Origin: Mycolicibacterium porcinum
GTDB lineage: Bacteria > Actinomycetota > Actinomycetes > Mycobacteriales > Mycobacteriaceae
DNA length: 31,008 bases
Direction: 5' to 3'
Assembly (NCBI GenBank): GCA_001942045.1
Contig: MSTD01000059.1
Location: 1-31,008 of the forward strand
The notes below the pieces were generated by a model. That model was not told where the DNA came from. It made no database searches and saw nothing but the letters and a program-made list of their open reading frames with translations. A program made the position numbers and the translations under genes. Positions 18,308 to 26,002 of this stretch are shown here, in pieces. The first letter of the stretch is position 1, and each line of letters starts with the position of its first letter.

Positions 18308-19525
18308 TCAGGGTCGGGTCGTGGGCGAGGGGGTTGTGCCGTCGCCGCGAACACCAGGGTCGACAGGTGCGCGCGGGCCGGTATGAGCGGCGGGTGCAGC
18401 CGCTGCCGGGGCTTTTGGCGGTGGTGGGATGGTCGGGGCAGTGGATGGCGGCCCCGCAGCCGCGGGAGCCTTGGGCGTAGTGGGTGGGGGAGTGCTCGGC
18501 GGGGCCGGGCTCGACGGCGCTGGATTCCCGTAAGGGGTAGCGGGTGGGCCGTAGACGAACGGTTCTTCGGGACTGGGCACCGTGTATGGCTCTCTGGGGT
18601 TTGAGCGCGACGGGGCCTTGATCGGGGCATGCGGATCCGGTAGTGGGGTTGCATCCCGGTCGTGGCGAGGAAGATGTTCGTCGGGTTTTTCGGAATCATT
18701 CTGATCCGGCACCGCGAAGACTTCGCACCCTCCCATGGGCTTACCTGACGTGTCTTTTGCCGCGCCTTCGTACCCGTCGAGATGCTCGCGAATGCGCCAG
18801 GCGTTCTCCAAGCTGTTCTTGGTGAGGACAGCCAGTGTGGACCCCGCGATTCCCAGTGCCGCGGTGGCCGCGGTGGTGTCCAGGAGGATCTTGAGCGCAG
18901 CACTGGCTGGATGGGCATTCATCGCCATCGTCGCGAGGTCGTAGGCCTTGAGCCACGCGATCTGGTCGTCGAGTGTTTCTCGTGTGCGTCCAACCTGTCC
19001 AGCCTCGGTGTCGAGGATTTTCGCAACTTCGAGGTCGGCATTCTGTACTTCGAAAGTGACGCGTCGATGCGATGCGTTCACCGCGTTGTAGACCTGTGAG
19101 GCCGTTCCGTCCCACCGATCAGTGTGCGGCTCCGCGGAAATGAGAGTTGCCACGACCGTTCCGAGGCGTTCGCTCGAGTCACGGAACTCGTCGCCGTTGG
19201 TGGGGTCTCCCGATCCTGTCGTCAACTTCATGCCGTCGATCGCCAATTGTGCGAGCCATAAGATCTTGGACTCGGCCGGCACGAGACTCTTCATTGATTT
19301 GAATGCCGTCGGTAGTGGCCCTACCCCGAAACCGAGGCTTGTGAGGCCCTCGGTGATGTCTCCGACGTCGTCCGCAATCTTCAGGCCATCCTGAAGGGCG
19401 CCACCCATGTCCCGGTCGAGGAGGTTGTCGACGAAACTCGCGCCGTCTTTAGCGCCGTTTACGACACCGCTGACGAGTTTGAGTGGGCCCTCTGCGAAAT
19501 TGGTCACACCATCGAGAAAACCCAC
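18308..19525 (-). CDS. EspA/EspE-like ESX secreted protein with proline-rich tail
   Basis: A 405-residue protein. Residues about 112-200 have the EspA-type WXG-like helical hairpin: W138-D-G in DRWDGTASQVYNAV, then VQNADLEVAKILDTEAGQVGRTRETLDDQI, matching in order the EspA segments around GWLGSAADKY and DQANAVQTTRDIL. Residues 205-236 are hydrophobic and alanine-rich, as in EspA and EspE. Residues about 292-405 are disordered and rich in Pro, Ala and Thr, with repeated PKAPAAA units. The single cysteine is C267; EspA also has a lone cysteine, used for dimerisation. The GTG start follows a GAGGGGG site. It heads the operon. The similarity is structural rather than strong in identity, so paralogy to EspA versus EspE is unresolved. 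Confidence 0.72.
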   Translation of the reverse strand: MGFLDGVTNFAEGPLKLVSGVVNGAKDGASFVDNLLDRDMGGALQDGLKIADDVGDITEGLTSLGFGVGPLPTAFKSMKSLVPAESKILWLAQLAIDGMKLTTGSGDPTNGDEFRDSSERLGTVVATLISAEPHTDRWDGTASQVYNAVNASHRRVTFEVQNADLEVAKILDTEAGQVGRTRETLDDQIAWLKAYDLATMAMNAHPASAALKILLDTTAATAALGIAGSTLAVLTKNSLENAWRIREHLDGYEGAAKDTSGKPMGGCEVFAVPDQNDSEKPDEHLPRHDRDATPLPDPHAPIKAPSRSNPREPYTVPSPEEPFVYGPPATPYGNPAPSSPAPPSTPPPTTPKAPAAAGPPSTAPTIPPPPKAPAAAAPAAHTGPRAPVDPGVRGDGTTPSPTTRP

Positions 19526-19888
19526 GGAACCCCCTCATCCGGTTAGAAGTGTAGTGATGCGAACGGGGGCTCCGGCGCGGCAATTTCATGTTCGAGAAGC
19601 CGCGTCTCGCGGTTGGCAGTCGGCTTGGCAAGCGAGATTGAGAGCTTTCTTAATTAACTGATGTGGGCTGCATCACACCAGGTTGGCGGGCCAAAAAGTG
19701 ATCTAGGTCTCTGTAAAGGGCGTTCGAATCGCCACATTTGTCCCAATAGTCCCATTAGAAACATCGAATTGTTTTGCGGCGTGGCTCGCACTGTTTGCCG
19801 GATATCGGGTATCTAATGACGTAGTGAGAGTGCTGCGGTAACGTGGAACTACGGGTACAGCAACCAGATATTCGCAGGAGTGAGCACC
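19526..19888. promoter_or_regulatory. Intergenic control region between espA-like operon and small ORF
   Basis: No gene is seen in this 363-nt stretch. For the operon, a minus-strand -10 TACACT lies at 19548-19553, and the GAGGGGG ribosome site is next to the GTG start. The central part, about 19645-19830, is AT-richer than its neighbours, with TTAATTAA at 19650-19657. TTTGCCG (19794-19800) fits the TTTGC[TC][GA] half-site described for EspR, the nucleoid regulator of espACD in M. tuberculosis, and TTTGCGG (19773-19779) is a near match. A -10-like TATCTAAT at 19810-19817 could serve the plus-strand small ORF. EspR binding is only a suggestion. Confidence 0.4.
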
Positions 19889-20029
19889 GTGTACATCAAT
19901 CCGATCAGCCGGTCACGGATGGGTCGTATTGCCTGGTCATTGTTCCGTCATCCGATGAAGAGCCGTGAGTTTCCGGCCAAGAACGAACGCCTGGCCACGG
20001 CAGACGAGCTACTTCGCTTCGGCGCCTGA
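19889..20029 (+). CDS. 46-residue small basic protein, unknown
   Basis: A GTG-initiated ORF of 46 codons plus stop. AGGAG at 19876-19880 is 8 nt from the GTG, an ideal spacing; an earlier in-frame GTG at 19880 overlaps the site and is less likely. The peptide has an aromatic/basic first half (SRMGRIAWSLFRHPMKSREFP) and a charged helix-like end (AKNERLATADELLRFGA). There is no signal peptide or clear membrane helix. I do not recognise the family. A strong hairpin follows 24 nt after the stop, so the unit looks like a complete small transcript. It may be co-regulated with the divergent espA-like operon. Confidence rests on the ribosome site, codon use and terminator. Confidence 0.55.
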   Translation: MYINPISRSRMGRIAWSLFRHPMKSREFPAKNERLATADELLRFGA

Positions 20030-20053
20030 CGCTTATCCGTCAAAGTGCACAAC

Positions 20054-20089
20054 GCCCTCGAACCGGCGCGTCAGCGCCGATCCGAGGGC
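20054..20089. terminator. Bidirectional hairpin terminator
   Basis: Arms GCCCTCG (20054-20060) and CGAGGGC (20083-20089) pair, continued by CGGCGC and GCGCCG around a GTCA loop, with a small AAC/ATC internal loop. The 13-pair stem lies between the small ORF stop and the stop of the convergent LLM oxidoreductase. There is no U-tract, as is common for mycobacterial terminators. Confidence 0.7.
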
Positions 20090-20102
20090 GTAGCTATGTG
20101 TA

Positions 20103-20954
20103 TCAGCGAGTCAGCTGACCGGAATCCCTGATCGCCTCTGCCAGCGGCTCCAGTACAGCCGGGTCGTAGGGCGGCGGCAGGTAGATGATTGCCAGATCCA
20201 GACCCTCAGCGCCCAGCGCGGCGGCCTCGTCGACCACCTTTGTGTAGTCGCGGTCCTCGCCGAGGCGGACGTGCGCCGAGAGGGTGATCTCCTTCGGGTC
20301 GCGACCGAGATCGGCGCAGTGCGCGGCCAGCACATCGCGCTTGCGGGCGAACTCCTCGGGCGGGCCGCCCACGAAGTTCCAGTGGTCGGCGTACTGCGCG
20401 GTGATGCGCAGAGTCCGCTTCTCGCCACTGCCACCGATGCAGAACGGCGGATGCGGCTGCTGCGGACCTTTGGGCTCGTTGCGGGCGTCCTTGAGCTGGT
20501 AGAACTTGCCGTCGAACGTCGTCGTCTCCTGCGTCAACAGTCCCTTCAGGACCTGGCAGGCCTCTTCGAACCGGTCGAAGCGCTCCTTGATCGAACCCAG
20601 CTTGATGCCGTACGCGCCGGACTCCTCCTCGTTCCAGCCGGCGCCGATGCCCAACTCCAGGCGACCGTTGGAGATGATGTCGAGCGCGGAGGCCATGTTC
20701 GCCAGAACGGCGGGGTGGCGGTAGTGGATACCGGTGACGAGCACGCCGACGCGCAACCGCTCGGTGGCCTGCGCCAGGGCGGTCAGTGTCGTCCAGCCCT
20801 CGAGGCAGGGGCCGGACGAGTCGGAAAAGATCGGATAGAAGTGATCGAACGTCCAGCCGGATTCGAAGACGTCGATCTTGTCGGCAGCTTTCCAGATGGC
20901 AAGCATGTCGGCCCAAGTTGTGTTCTGCGGGGATGTTTTGAAGGCGAAGCGCAC
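20103..20954 (-). CDS. LLM-class F420-dependent oxidoreductase
   Basis: A 283-residue luciferase-like monooxygenase-fold (TIM barrel) protein. The start VRFAFKTSPQNTTWADML and the motifs GWTFDHFYPIFSD, VLVTGIHYRHPAVLANMASALDIISNGRLELGIGAGWNEEE and PPFCIGGSGEKRTLRITAQYADHWNFVG are typical of actinobacterial F420-dependent oxidoreductases; the GAGW turn and GGSGEKR loop bind the deazaflavin phosphate. Substrate is unknown. The start is uncertain. GTG at 20954 is chosen because relatives begin at this M/V-R-F strand and a TAGTTT -10 lies 8 nt upstream; an ATG at 20987 would add 11 residues. The gene is divergent from the aldehyde dehydrogenase and converges on the small ORF. Confidence 0.82.
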   Translation of the reverse strand: MRFAFKTSPQNTTWADMLAIWKAADKIDVFESGWTFDHFYPIFSDSSGPCLEGWTTLTALAQATERLRVGVLVTGIHYRHPAVLANMASALDIISNGRLELGIGAGWNEEESGAYGIKLGSIKERFDRFEEACQVLKGLLTQETTTFDGKFYQLKDARNEPKGPQQPHPPFCIGGSGEKRTLRITAQYADHWNFVGGPPEEFARKRDVLAAHCADLGRDPKEITLSAHVRLGEDRDYTKVVDEAAALGAEGLDLAIIYLPPPYDPAVLEPLAEAIRDSGQLTR

Positions 20955-21109
20955 GCCAACACAAACTAGTCCTGTTGGGAGATTCATTCCTGAGCTCTGC
21001 TGGTCGTGCTGATTCCGTATCTTTGGTGCCATTCTGACGCTGCAATCGGTAGTCTCGGGCACGGAAATATACGAAATCCCCCGATCTGACCCCCCATCTT
21101 GGAGTGAAC

Positions 21110-22456
21110 ATGAGCGAGTACGCAGTCACCGATCCGGCGACCGCCGAGGTGGTCGCCACCTACCCGACCTCGACCGACGCCGAGATTCAGGCTGCGATCG
21201 AGGCCGCCGCCAAGACCGGCCGCACCTGGGCCCGCACCACCACCGTCGCCGAGCGGGCCGCGCTGATCGGTAAGGTCGCCGCCCTGCACGAACAGCGCCG
21301 CGAACAGCTCGCCGACGTCATCGTCCGGGAAATGGGCAAGCCGCGCGACCAGGCCCTTGGCGAGGTCGACTTCAGCGCCGCCATCTACCAGTACTACGCG
21401 GACAACGCCGAGAAGTTCCTCGCCGACGAGGAGATTCCCCTGCTCGACGGCGAGGGCAGTGCCGTGGTCAAGCGGGGCCCGGTCGGTGTCCTGCTCGGCA
21501 TCATGCCGTGGAACTACCCGTACTACCAGGTCGCCCGGTTCGCCGGCCCAAACCTGATCGTAGGCAACACAATTCTGCTCAAGCACGCCCCGCAATGCCC
21601 CGAATCCGCCGAGCTGCTGCAGCTGATCTTCCTCGAGGCCGGACTGCCGCAGGGCGCCTACGTCGACATCCGGGCCACCAACGATCAGGTCGCCGACATC
21701 ATCGCCGACCCCCGCGTCGCCGCGGTGTCGCTGACCGGTTCCGAGCGGGCGGGTGCCGCGGTGGCCGAGATCGCCGGGCGCAACCTGAAGAAGTGCGTGC
21801 TCGAACTCGGTGGCTCCGATCCGTTCATCGTGCTGTCCACCGATGACCTCGACGCGACCGTGCAAGCCGCGGTCGAAGGACGGATGGAGAACACCGGGCA
21901 GGCCTGCAATGCGGCCAAGCGCTTCATCGTCGCCGAGAACCTGTACGACGACTTCCTGGCCAAGTTCACCGAGAAGCTGCTGGCCGCCGCCGACGGAATC
22001 GCCCCGCTGTCATCGGAATTGGCTGCCGAGCGGCTCGAGCAACAGGTGAAGGCCGCCGTCGACCAGGGCGCCAAGCTGACGTCCGCCGGTGAGCGCCGGG
22101 GTGCCTTCTACCCGCCGGCCGTGCTGACCGGTGTCACCGTGGACAACGATGCTTATCGGCAGGAGCTGTTCGGCCCGGTGGCCGTGGTGTACAAGGCCGG
22201 CTCGGAGGACGAAGCCGTCGAGATCGCCAACGACACCCCGTTCGGACTGGGTTCCTACGTCTTCACCACCGACGCCGACCAGGCCGCCCGGGTGGCCGAC
22301 CGCATCGAGGCGGGCATGGTGTTCGTGAACGCGGTCGGTGCCGAGGGCGCCGAGTTGCCGTTCGGTGGCATCAAGCGGTCGGGTTTCGGCCGCGAGCTCG
22401 GCAAGTTCGGGATGGACGAGTTCGTGAACAAGAAGCTGATCCGCACCGTCAGCTGA
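21110..22456 (+). CDS. gabD: NAD(P)-dependent succinate-semialdehyde-type aldehyde dehydrogenase
   Basis: A 448-residue aldehyde dehydrogenase oxidising an aldehyde to its acid, most like succinate-semialdehyde dehydrogenases that feed succinate to the TCA cycle. The catalytic residues are N135 in MPWNYP, K158 in LLKHA, E232 in LELGGSDPF and the nucleophile C266 in NTGQACNAAKRF. The C-terminus ELPFGGIKRSGFGRELGKFGMDEFVNKK is canonical. One oddity: after residue 290 the usual GDPxDPxTxxGPL loop is contracted to ADGIAPLSS, removing about seven residues. The ATG at 21110 has GGAG 5 nt upstream. The 3' end overlaps the convergent SulP gene by 8 nt. The symbol reflects family similarity; physiological substrate is inferred. 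Confidence 0.85.
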   Translation: MSEYAVTDPATAEVVATYPTSTDAEIQAAIEAAAKTGRTWARTTTVAERAALIGKVAALHEQRREQLADVIVREMGKPRDQALGEVDFSAAIYQYYADNAEKFLADEEIPLLDGEGSAVVKRGPVGVLLGIMPWNYPYYQVARFAGPNLIVGNTILLKHAPQCPESAELLQLIFLEAGLPQGAYVDIRATNDQVADIIADPRVAAVSLTGSERAGAAVAEIAGRNLKKCVLELGGSDPFIVLSTDDLDATVQAAVEGRMENTGQACNAAKRFIVAENLYDDFLAKFTEKLLAAADGIAPLSSELAAERLEQQVKAAVDQGAKLTSAGERRGAFYPPAVLTGVTVDNDAYRQELFGPVAVVYKAGSEDEAVEIANDTPFGLGSYVFTTDADQAARVADRIEAGMVFVNAVGAEGAELPFGGIKRSGFGRELGKFGMDEFVNKKLIRTVS

Positions 22457-24083
22457 CGTGTGACCGGGCATGCTCGATCGCTTCGTCGAGCGAATCGAGC
22501 AAGTGGTTCTCGTGTCGTAGTGACTCGAACACGCCTACGTTGGCCAGCAACTCGGCGTGTTCGGGTCGAACGCCCTTGATGATCACCGTGATACCGCGTG
22601 ACTCCAGCTCGGTCGCGATCTCGGCGAGGGTGTGGGCACCGGTGGCGTCGAGCATGCCCAGTTGCGACATCCGGATGATGACGACGGATGTGTGCGGATG
22701 CTCGGTGTCGACGATGGCATTCGAAATACGTTCGGCCGCACCGAAGAACATCGCGCCGTCGAGGCGCAGCAACGCGATCTGATCGTCGCCGGGATGCGGT
22801 GGACCCGGAAGCTCCTCGCGGACCACGCTGCTGCGCCGCGCCACCGAACGCAGTGCGAAGAACGCGGCGACGACGACACCGATCTCCACGGCCTCGATCA
22901 GGTCGAAACACACGGTGACCGCGGCGGTCAGGGTAAACGTCAACGCGTCGGATCGGGTGGAGCGCAGGATCTTCCGGATCGTGGCCGCCGAGATCATTCG
23001 GAACGACGTCACCATCAGCACCCCGGCCAGCGCGGCGAGCGGAATGGTCGACACCGGGCCGGTGGCCAGATACACCACCGCGAGCAGGACGAGCGAGTGC
23101 ACGATCGCCGCCACCCGCGTCCTGGCGCCGGACCGGACATTGACCGCGGTGCGGGCTATCGCACCGGTGGCAGGCATGCCGCCGAAGACCCCGGAGGCCA
23201 CCGACGCCAGGCCCTGACCCACCAGCTCCCGGTCCGGGTCGTACGGTCCGGTCGGCGACATGGTCGCCGCGACCCGCGCGGACAGCAGCGATTCGATGGC
23301 CGCCAGTGCCGCTATGGCCAGGGCCGCACCCAGGAGGGTGCGCAAGGCGCCGAGGTCGGCGTGGGGTAGCAGCGGGGCCGGCAGGTGTGACGGCAATTCG
23401 CCGATCGCCGCGACCGGGATGTGCAGGATGCTGACCAGGGCCGTGACCACGATGACGGCGGTGAGAGACTCGGGAATCGCGCGGTGCACGCGGGGGAGCA
23501 CGATCATCAAGAGCGCGACAACCGCAACTACCCCAAGGGTTTTCGCCGCGGACGTCCAGTCGGCGTGGGTGACGACGCTGATCGCGGCGGGCAGCGTGCG
23601 CTCGCCGGCCGGGGCCTGCTGCGCGAACGCCGCGGGCACCTGCTGCAGGAAGATGATCGCCGCGATGCCAAGGGTGAACCCCTCGATCACCGGCCACGGG
23701 ATGAACGTCACCGCCCGGCCGAGACCGGTGGCGCCGGCCGCCAGCACCACCAGGCCGGCCACCACCGTCACCAGGGCGATGCTGCCGAGCCCGTGCTGCG
23801 CGACGATCGGCGCAAGCACCACCGCCATCGCACCGGTCGGCCCGGACACCTGCAAGTGCGAACCGCCGAACACGGCGGCGACCAGGCCCGCCACCACGGC
23901 CGTGACCAGGCCGGCGGCGGCGCCGACCCCCGAACTGATCCCGAACGCCAACGCCAACGGCAGCGCCACCACGCCGACCGTCACGCCGGCGAGGATGTCC
24001 CGCCGCCACGAGCGGGGCAGCTCGGTGTAGTCGTCGCGATGAGGCAGCAGGCGGCGGAACGTGCCGGCCACGGTTCTGATCAC
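22449..24083 (-). CDS. SulP-family inorganic anion transporter with STAS domain
   Basis: A 544-residue transporter. About ten to twelve hydrophobic segments cover residues 25-410, with the SulP marks RRDILAGVTVGVVALPLALAFGISSGV and FGGSHLQVSGPTGAMAVV and a later VASGVFGGMPATGAIARTAVNVRSGARTRVAA. Residues about 430-540 form a cytoplasmic STAS domain (LRLDGAMFFGAAERISNAI, VVIIRMSQLGMLDATGAHTLAEI). The family carries sulfate, bicarbonate or other anions, and the STAS domain regulates transport. No carbonic anhydrase or sulfur gene adjoins it, so the anion is undetermined. The start is GTG, just downstream (in the gene direction) of a 10-base palindrome AGGCATGCCT (24085-24094). It is divergent from the PHP gene. 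Confidence 0.9.
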   Translation of the reverse strand: MIRTVAGTFRRLLPHRDDYTELPRSWRRDILAGVTVGVVALPLALAFGISSGVGAAAGLVTAVVAGLVAAVFGGSHLQVSGPTGAMAVVLAPIVAQHGLGSIALVTVVAGLVVLAAGATGLGRAVTFIPWPVIEGFTLGIAAIIFLQQVPAAFAQQAPAGERTLPAAISVVTHADWTSAAKTLGVVAVVALLMIVLPRVHRAIPESLTAVIVVTALVSILHIPVAAIGELPSHLPAPLLPHADLGALRTLLGAALAIAALAAIESLLSARVAATMSPTGPYDPDRELVGQGLASVASGVFGGMPATGAIARTAVNVRSGARTRVAAIVHSLVLLAVVYLATGPVSTIPLAALAGVLMVTSFRMISAATIRKILRSTRSDALTFTLTAAVTVCFDLIEAVEIGVVVAAFFALRSVARRSSVVREELPGPPHPGDDQIALLRLDGAMFFGAAERISNAIVDTEHPHTSVVIIRMSQLGMLDATGAHTLAEIATELESRGITVIIKGVRPEHAELLANVGVFESLRHENHLLDSLDEAIEHARSHVS

Positions 24084-24164
24084 AAGGCATGCCTGACGGA
24101 TTTATGGATTGAACGATTTTGCAATCCACTGTACGTCATCGCAAATGCTGGGCACACTGAAGGT

Positions 24165-24200
24165 ATGAGCGGTGTTCTGTATTTCGACGGCAACGGCTGA
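24165..24200 (+). CDS. Possible 11-codon upstream ORF (leader peptide) of the PHP gene
   Basis: ATG at 24165 opens MSGVLYFDGNG and stops with TGA at 24198-24200, seven bases before the PHP-protein ATG at 24208. GAAGG precedes it at 24158-24162, though only 2 nt from the ATG. It could be a translated uORF that couples to the main gene, or chance. A codon-level ribosome footprint would be needed to call it real. Confidence 0.25.
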   Translation: MSGVLYFDGNG

Positions 24201-24207
24201 GCTGCCG

Positions 24208-25215
24208 ATGGATCCGGTGACCGCACTGCGCCAGATCGCCTACTACAAGGACCGCGCGCGCGAAGACCCACGGCGGGTGATGGCATACCGCAACGCTGCC
24301 GACGTCGTCGAGGCGCTGACCGATGCCCAGCGGGAGCGGCTGGGTGCGTCGAACAACTGGCAGTCGTTGCCAGGGGTCGGACCCAAGACCGCGAAGGTGA
24401 TCGCCCAGGCGTGGGCGGGACGGGAACCCGACACTCTCGTCGAATTACGGTCGGCAGCAAAGGATCTCGGCGGCGGTGAGGTGCGTGCGGCGTTACGCGG
24501 TGACCTGCATGTGCACTCGAACTGGTCAGATGGATCCGCCCCGATCGAGGAGATGATGCTGGCCGCGCGCGACCTGGGGCACGAGTACTGCGCACTGACC
24601 GACCACTCGCCCCGGCTGCGGGTGGCCAATGGCCTGTCACCCGAACGGCTACGCGAGCAGCTCGACGTCATCGAGGAGATCCGCGAACGCGTCGCACCCA
24701 TGCGCATCCTCACCGGGATCGAGGTGGACATCCTCGAAGACGGCTCGCTGGATCAGGAACCTGAGCTCCTGGAACGCCTCGATGTGGTGGTGGCCAGCGT
24801 GCACTCCAAGCTCGCCATGGACTCGCCGGCGATGACCAGGCGCATGGTCAAGGCGGTGTCGAACCCGCACACCGACGTCCTGGGGCACTGCACCGGACGC
24901 CTGGTCACCGGCGGACGCGGCATGCGGCCCGAGTCGAAATTCGATGCCGAGAAGGTGTTCACCGCCTGTCTGGACCACGGCACGGCGGTCGAGATCAACT
25001 CGCGGCCCGAACGTCGCGACCCGCCGACCCGGCTGCTGAACTTGGCGCTCGACATCGGCTGCCTGTTCAGCATCGACACCGACTCCCATGCGCCCGGGCA
25101 GCTCGAATTCCTGGGCTACGGGGCCCAGCGCGCCTTGGAGGCCGACGTGCCGATCGAACGGATCGTCAACACCTGGCCCGCCGAACAACTTCTGGACTGG
25201 ACCTCACGCGGCTGA
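24208..25215 (+). CDS. HhH plus PHP-domain phosphoesterase (Rv3856c homologue)
   Basis: A 335-residue protein. The N-terminal 80 residues carry an HhH-type DNA-binding motif (SLPGVGPKTAKVIAQAW), as in family X DNA polymerases. The rest is a PHP metallo-phosphoesterase domain: DLHVHSNWSDG (first metal site), ALTDHSPRL, GIEVDILEDG, VVASVHSKL, VLGHCTG and the terminal SIDTDSHA. This resembles the C-terminal part of PolX without the polymerase palm, so it may hydrolyse a phosphoester at DNA ends or act as a free phosphatase. An upstream in-frame GTG at 24172 would add twelve residues unlike the family. Its 3' end overlaps the convergent YiaA-like gene by 12 nt. Synteny with Rv3856c is preserved. 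Confidence 0.85.
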   Translation: MDPVTALRQIAYYKDRAREDPRRVMAYRNAADVVEALTDAQRERLGASNNWQSLPGVGPKTAKVIAQAWAGREPDTLVELRSAAKDLGGGEVRAALRGDLHVHSNWSDGSAPIEEMMLAARDLGHEYCALTDHSPRLRVANGLSPERLREQLDVIEEIRERVAPMRILTGIEVDILEDGSLDQEPELLERLDVVVASVHSKLAMDSPAMTRRMVKAVSNPHTDVLGHCTGRLVTGGRGMRPESKFDAEKVFTACLDHGTAVEINSRPERRDPPTRLLNLALDIGCLFSIDTDSHAPGQLEFLGYGAQRALEADVPIERIVNTWPAEQLLDWTSRG

Positions 25216-25494
25216 CGTGAACGGATTGTGCTCGGCGATCAGCTTTTCCATCCTGGCCTCGTCTAGCCGGACTCGGATGGTCGTGGCTTCCTGCTGATCG
25301 CGGATTACCTTGGCGAGGGTGAACGAGCTCGTCACAAGGAACAAGACCGTCATCGCCAGGAACAACCGCTGCCACAGGTCCAGTGGCAGGAACAGGACCC
25401 CGCCGAGCAGACCGACAAAACTCACCCCGAAGGCGATGGCGGCCTGGAGGAAGAATGCGGCGGTGACCTTGGAGGTGTCGTTGAATGCGTTCAT
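25204..25494 (-). CDS. YiaA/YiaB-family inner membrane protein
   Basis: A 96-residue protein with two membrane helices (AAFFLQAAIAFGVSFVGLLGG and WQRLFLAMTVLFLVTSSFTLAKV) followed by the conserved cytoplasmic tail VIRDQQEATTIRVRLDEARMEKLIAEHNPF, the signature of the actinobacterial YiaA/YiaB group. Function is unknown. The ATG at 25494 (MNAFNDTSK) is taken, since homologues start near it; an earlier frame reaches 25518. The gene converges on the PHP gene with a 12-nt overlap and is divergent from the four-helix membrane protein. Confidence 0.78.
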   Translation of the reverse strand: MNAFNDTSKVTAAFFLQAAIAFGVSFVGLLGGVLFLPLDLWQRLFLAMTVLFLVTSSFTLAKVIRDQQEATTIRVRLDEARMEKLIAEHNPFTSAA

Positions 25495-25570
25495 GTTCCG
25501 CAGCTTGGCGTGGAACACGATCCAGCGGATCCGTGAGACTACTCAAAACAGCTCGGTCTAAGCTCACGCG

Positions 25571-26002
25571 ATGCACGCGGAACTCGGCATCGACACCGTC
25601 ATCACCCTGCTGGCCGCCGGTCTGATCTTCCTGCTGGCATTGGTGCTGGGAGTGTGGAAGTACCGGCAGATGGCCACCAGCGAGAACCACCTGGCCCACC
25701 CGTACGTCGACATCGCCCACCGTGCCGCCCTGCTCTACTCCTTCGCCACCCTGCTGGTCGCGGTGTTCGTCGAACTCAGCGCCTGGCCCACCTGGGTGAA
25801 CCTCACTGCGGCCATGGTGCTCGTGCTGTTCTTCGTCGTCGCGATCGCCGCCTACATCGAGCACGGCGCCAAACGCGACACCACCAACCAATTCGAGAAG
25901 CCCACCGCCGGACTGCACGGCGGAATGCTTGCCCTCATCGTCGGAGAGATCGGCGGATTCACCGTGCTGCTCACCGGATTCATTGCCGCACAACTCTTCT
26001 AG
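25571..26002 (+). CDS. Four-helix membrane protein, unknown function
   Basis: A 143-residue protein with four predicted transmembrane helices at about 8-28, 51-70, 76-97 and 118-140. A conserved-looking loop NHLAHPYVDIAHRAALLYSF follows the first helix, and a charged loop GAKRDTTNQFEKPT lies before the last. It may be distantly related to the small membrane protein that follows the PHP gene in M. tuberculosis, but I cannot confirm this. A TAAGCT -10 (25559-25564) ends 6 nt before the ATG, indicating a leaderless transcript. The 3' end overlaps the convergent dinB gene by 4 nt. No catalytic motif is visible. Confidence 0.75.
   Translation: MHAELGIDTVITLLAAGLIFLLALVLGVWKYRQMATSENHLAHPYVDIAHRAALLYSFATLLVAVFVELSAWPTWVNLTAAMVLVLFFVVAIAAYIEHGAKRDTTNQFEKPTAGLHGGMLALIVGEIGGFTVLLTGFIAAQLF

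Noticed and set aside
19719..19733. GGCG-TTCGAAT-CGCC resembling a tRNA T-arm or phage attachment remnant
   Set aside because: No acceptor, anticodon or D-arm partner can be folded around it and no integrase or duplicated copy is present in the window.
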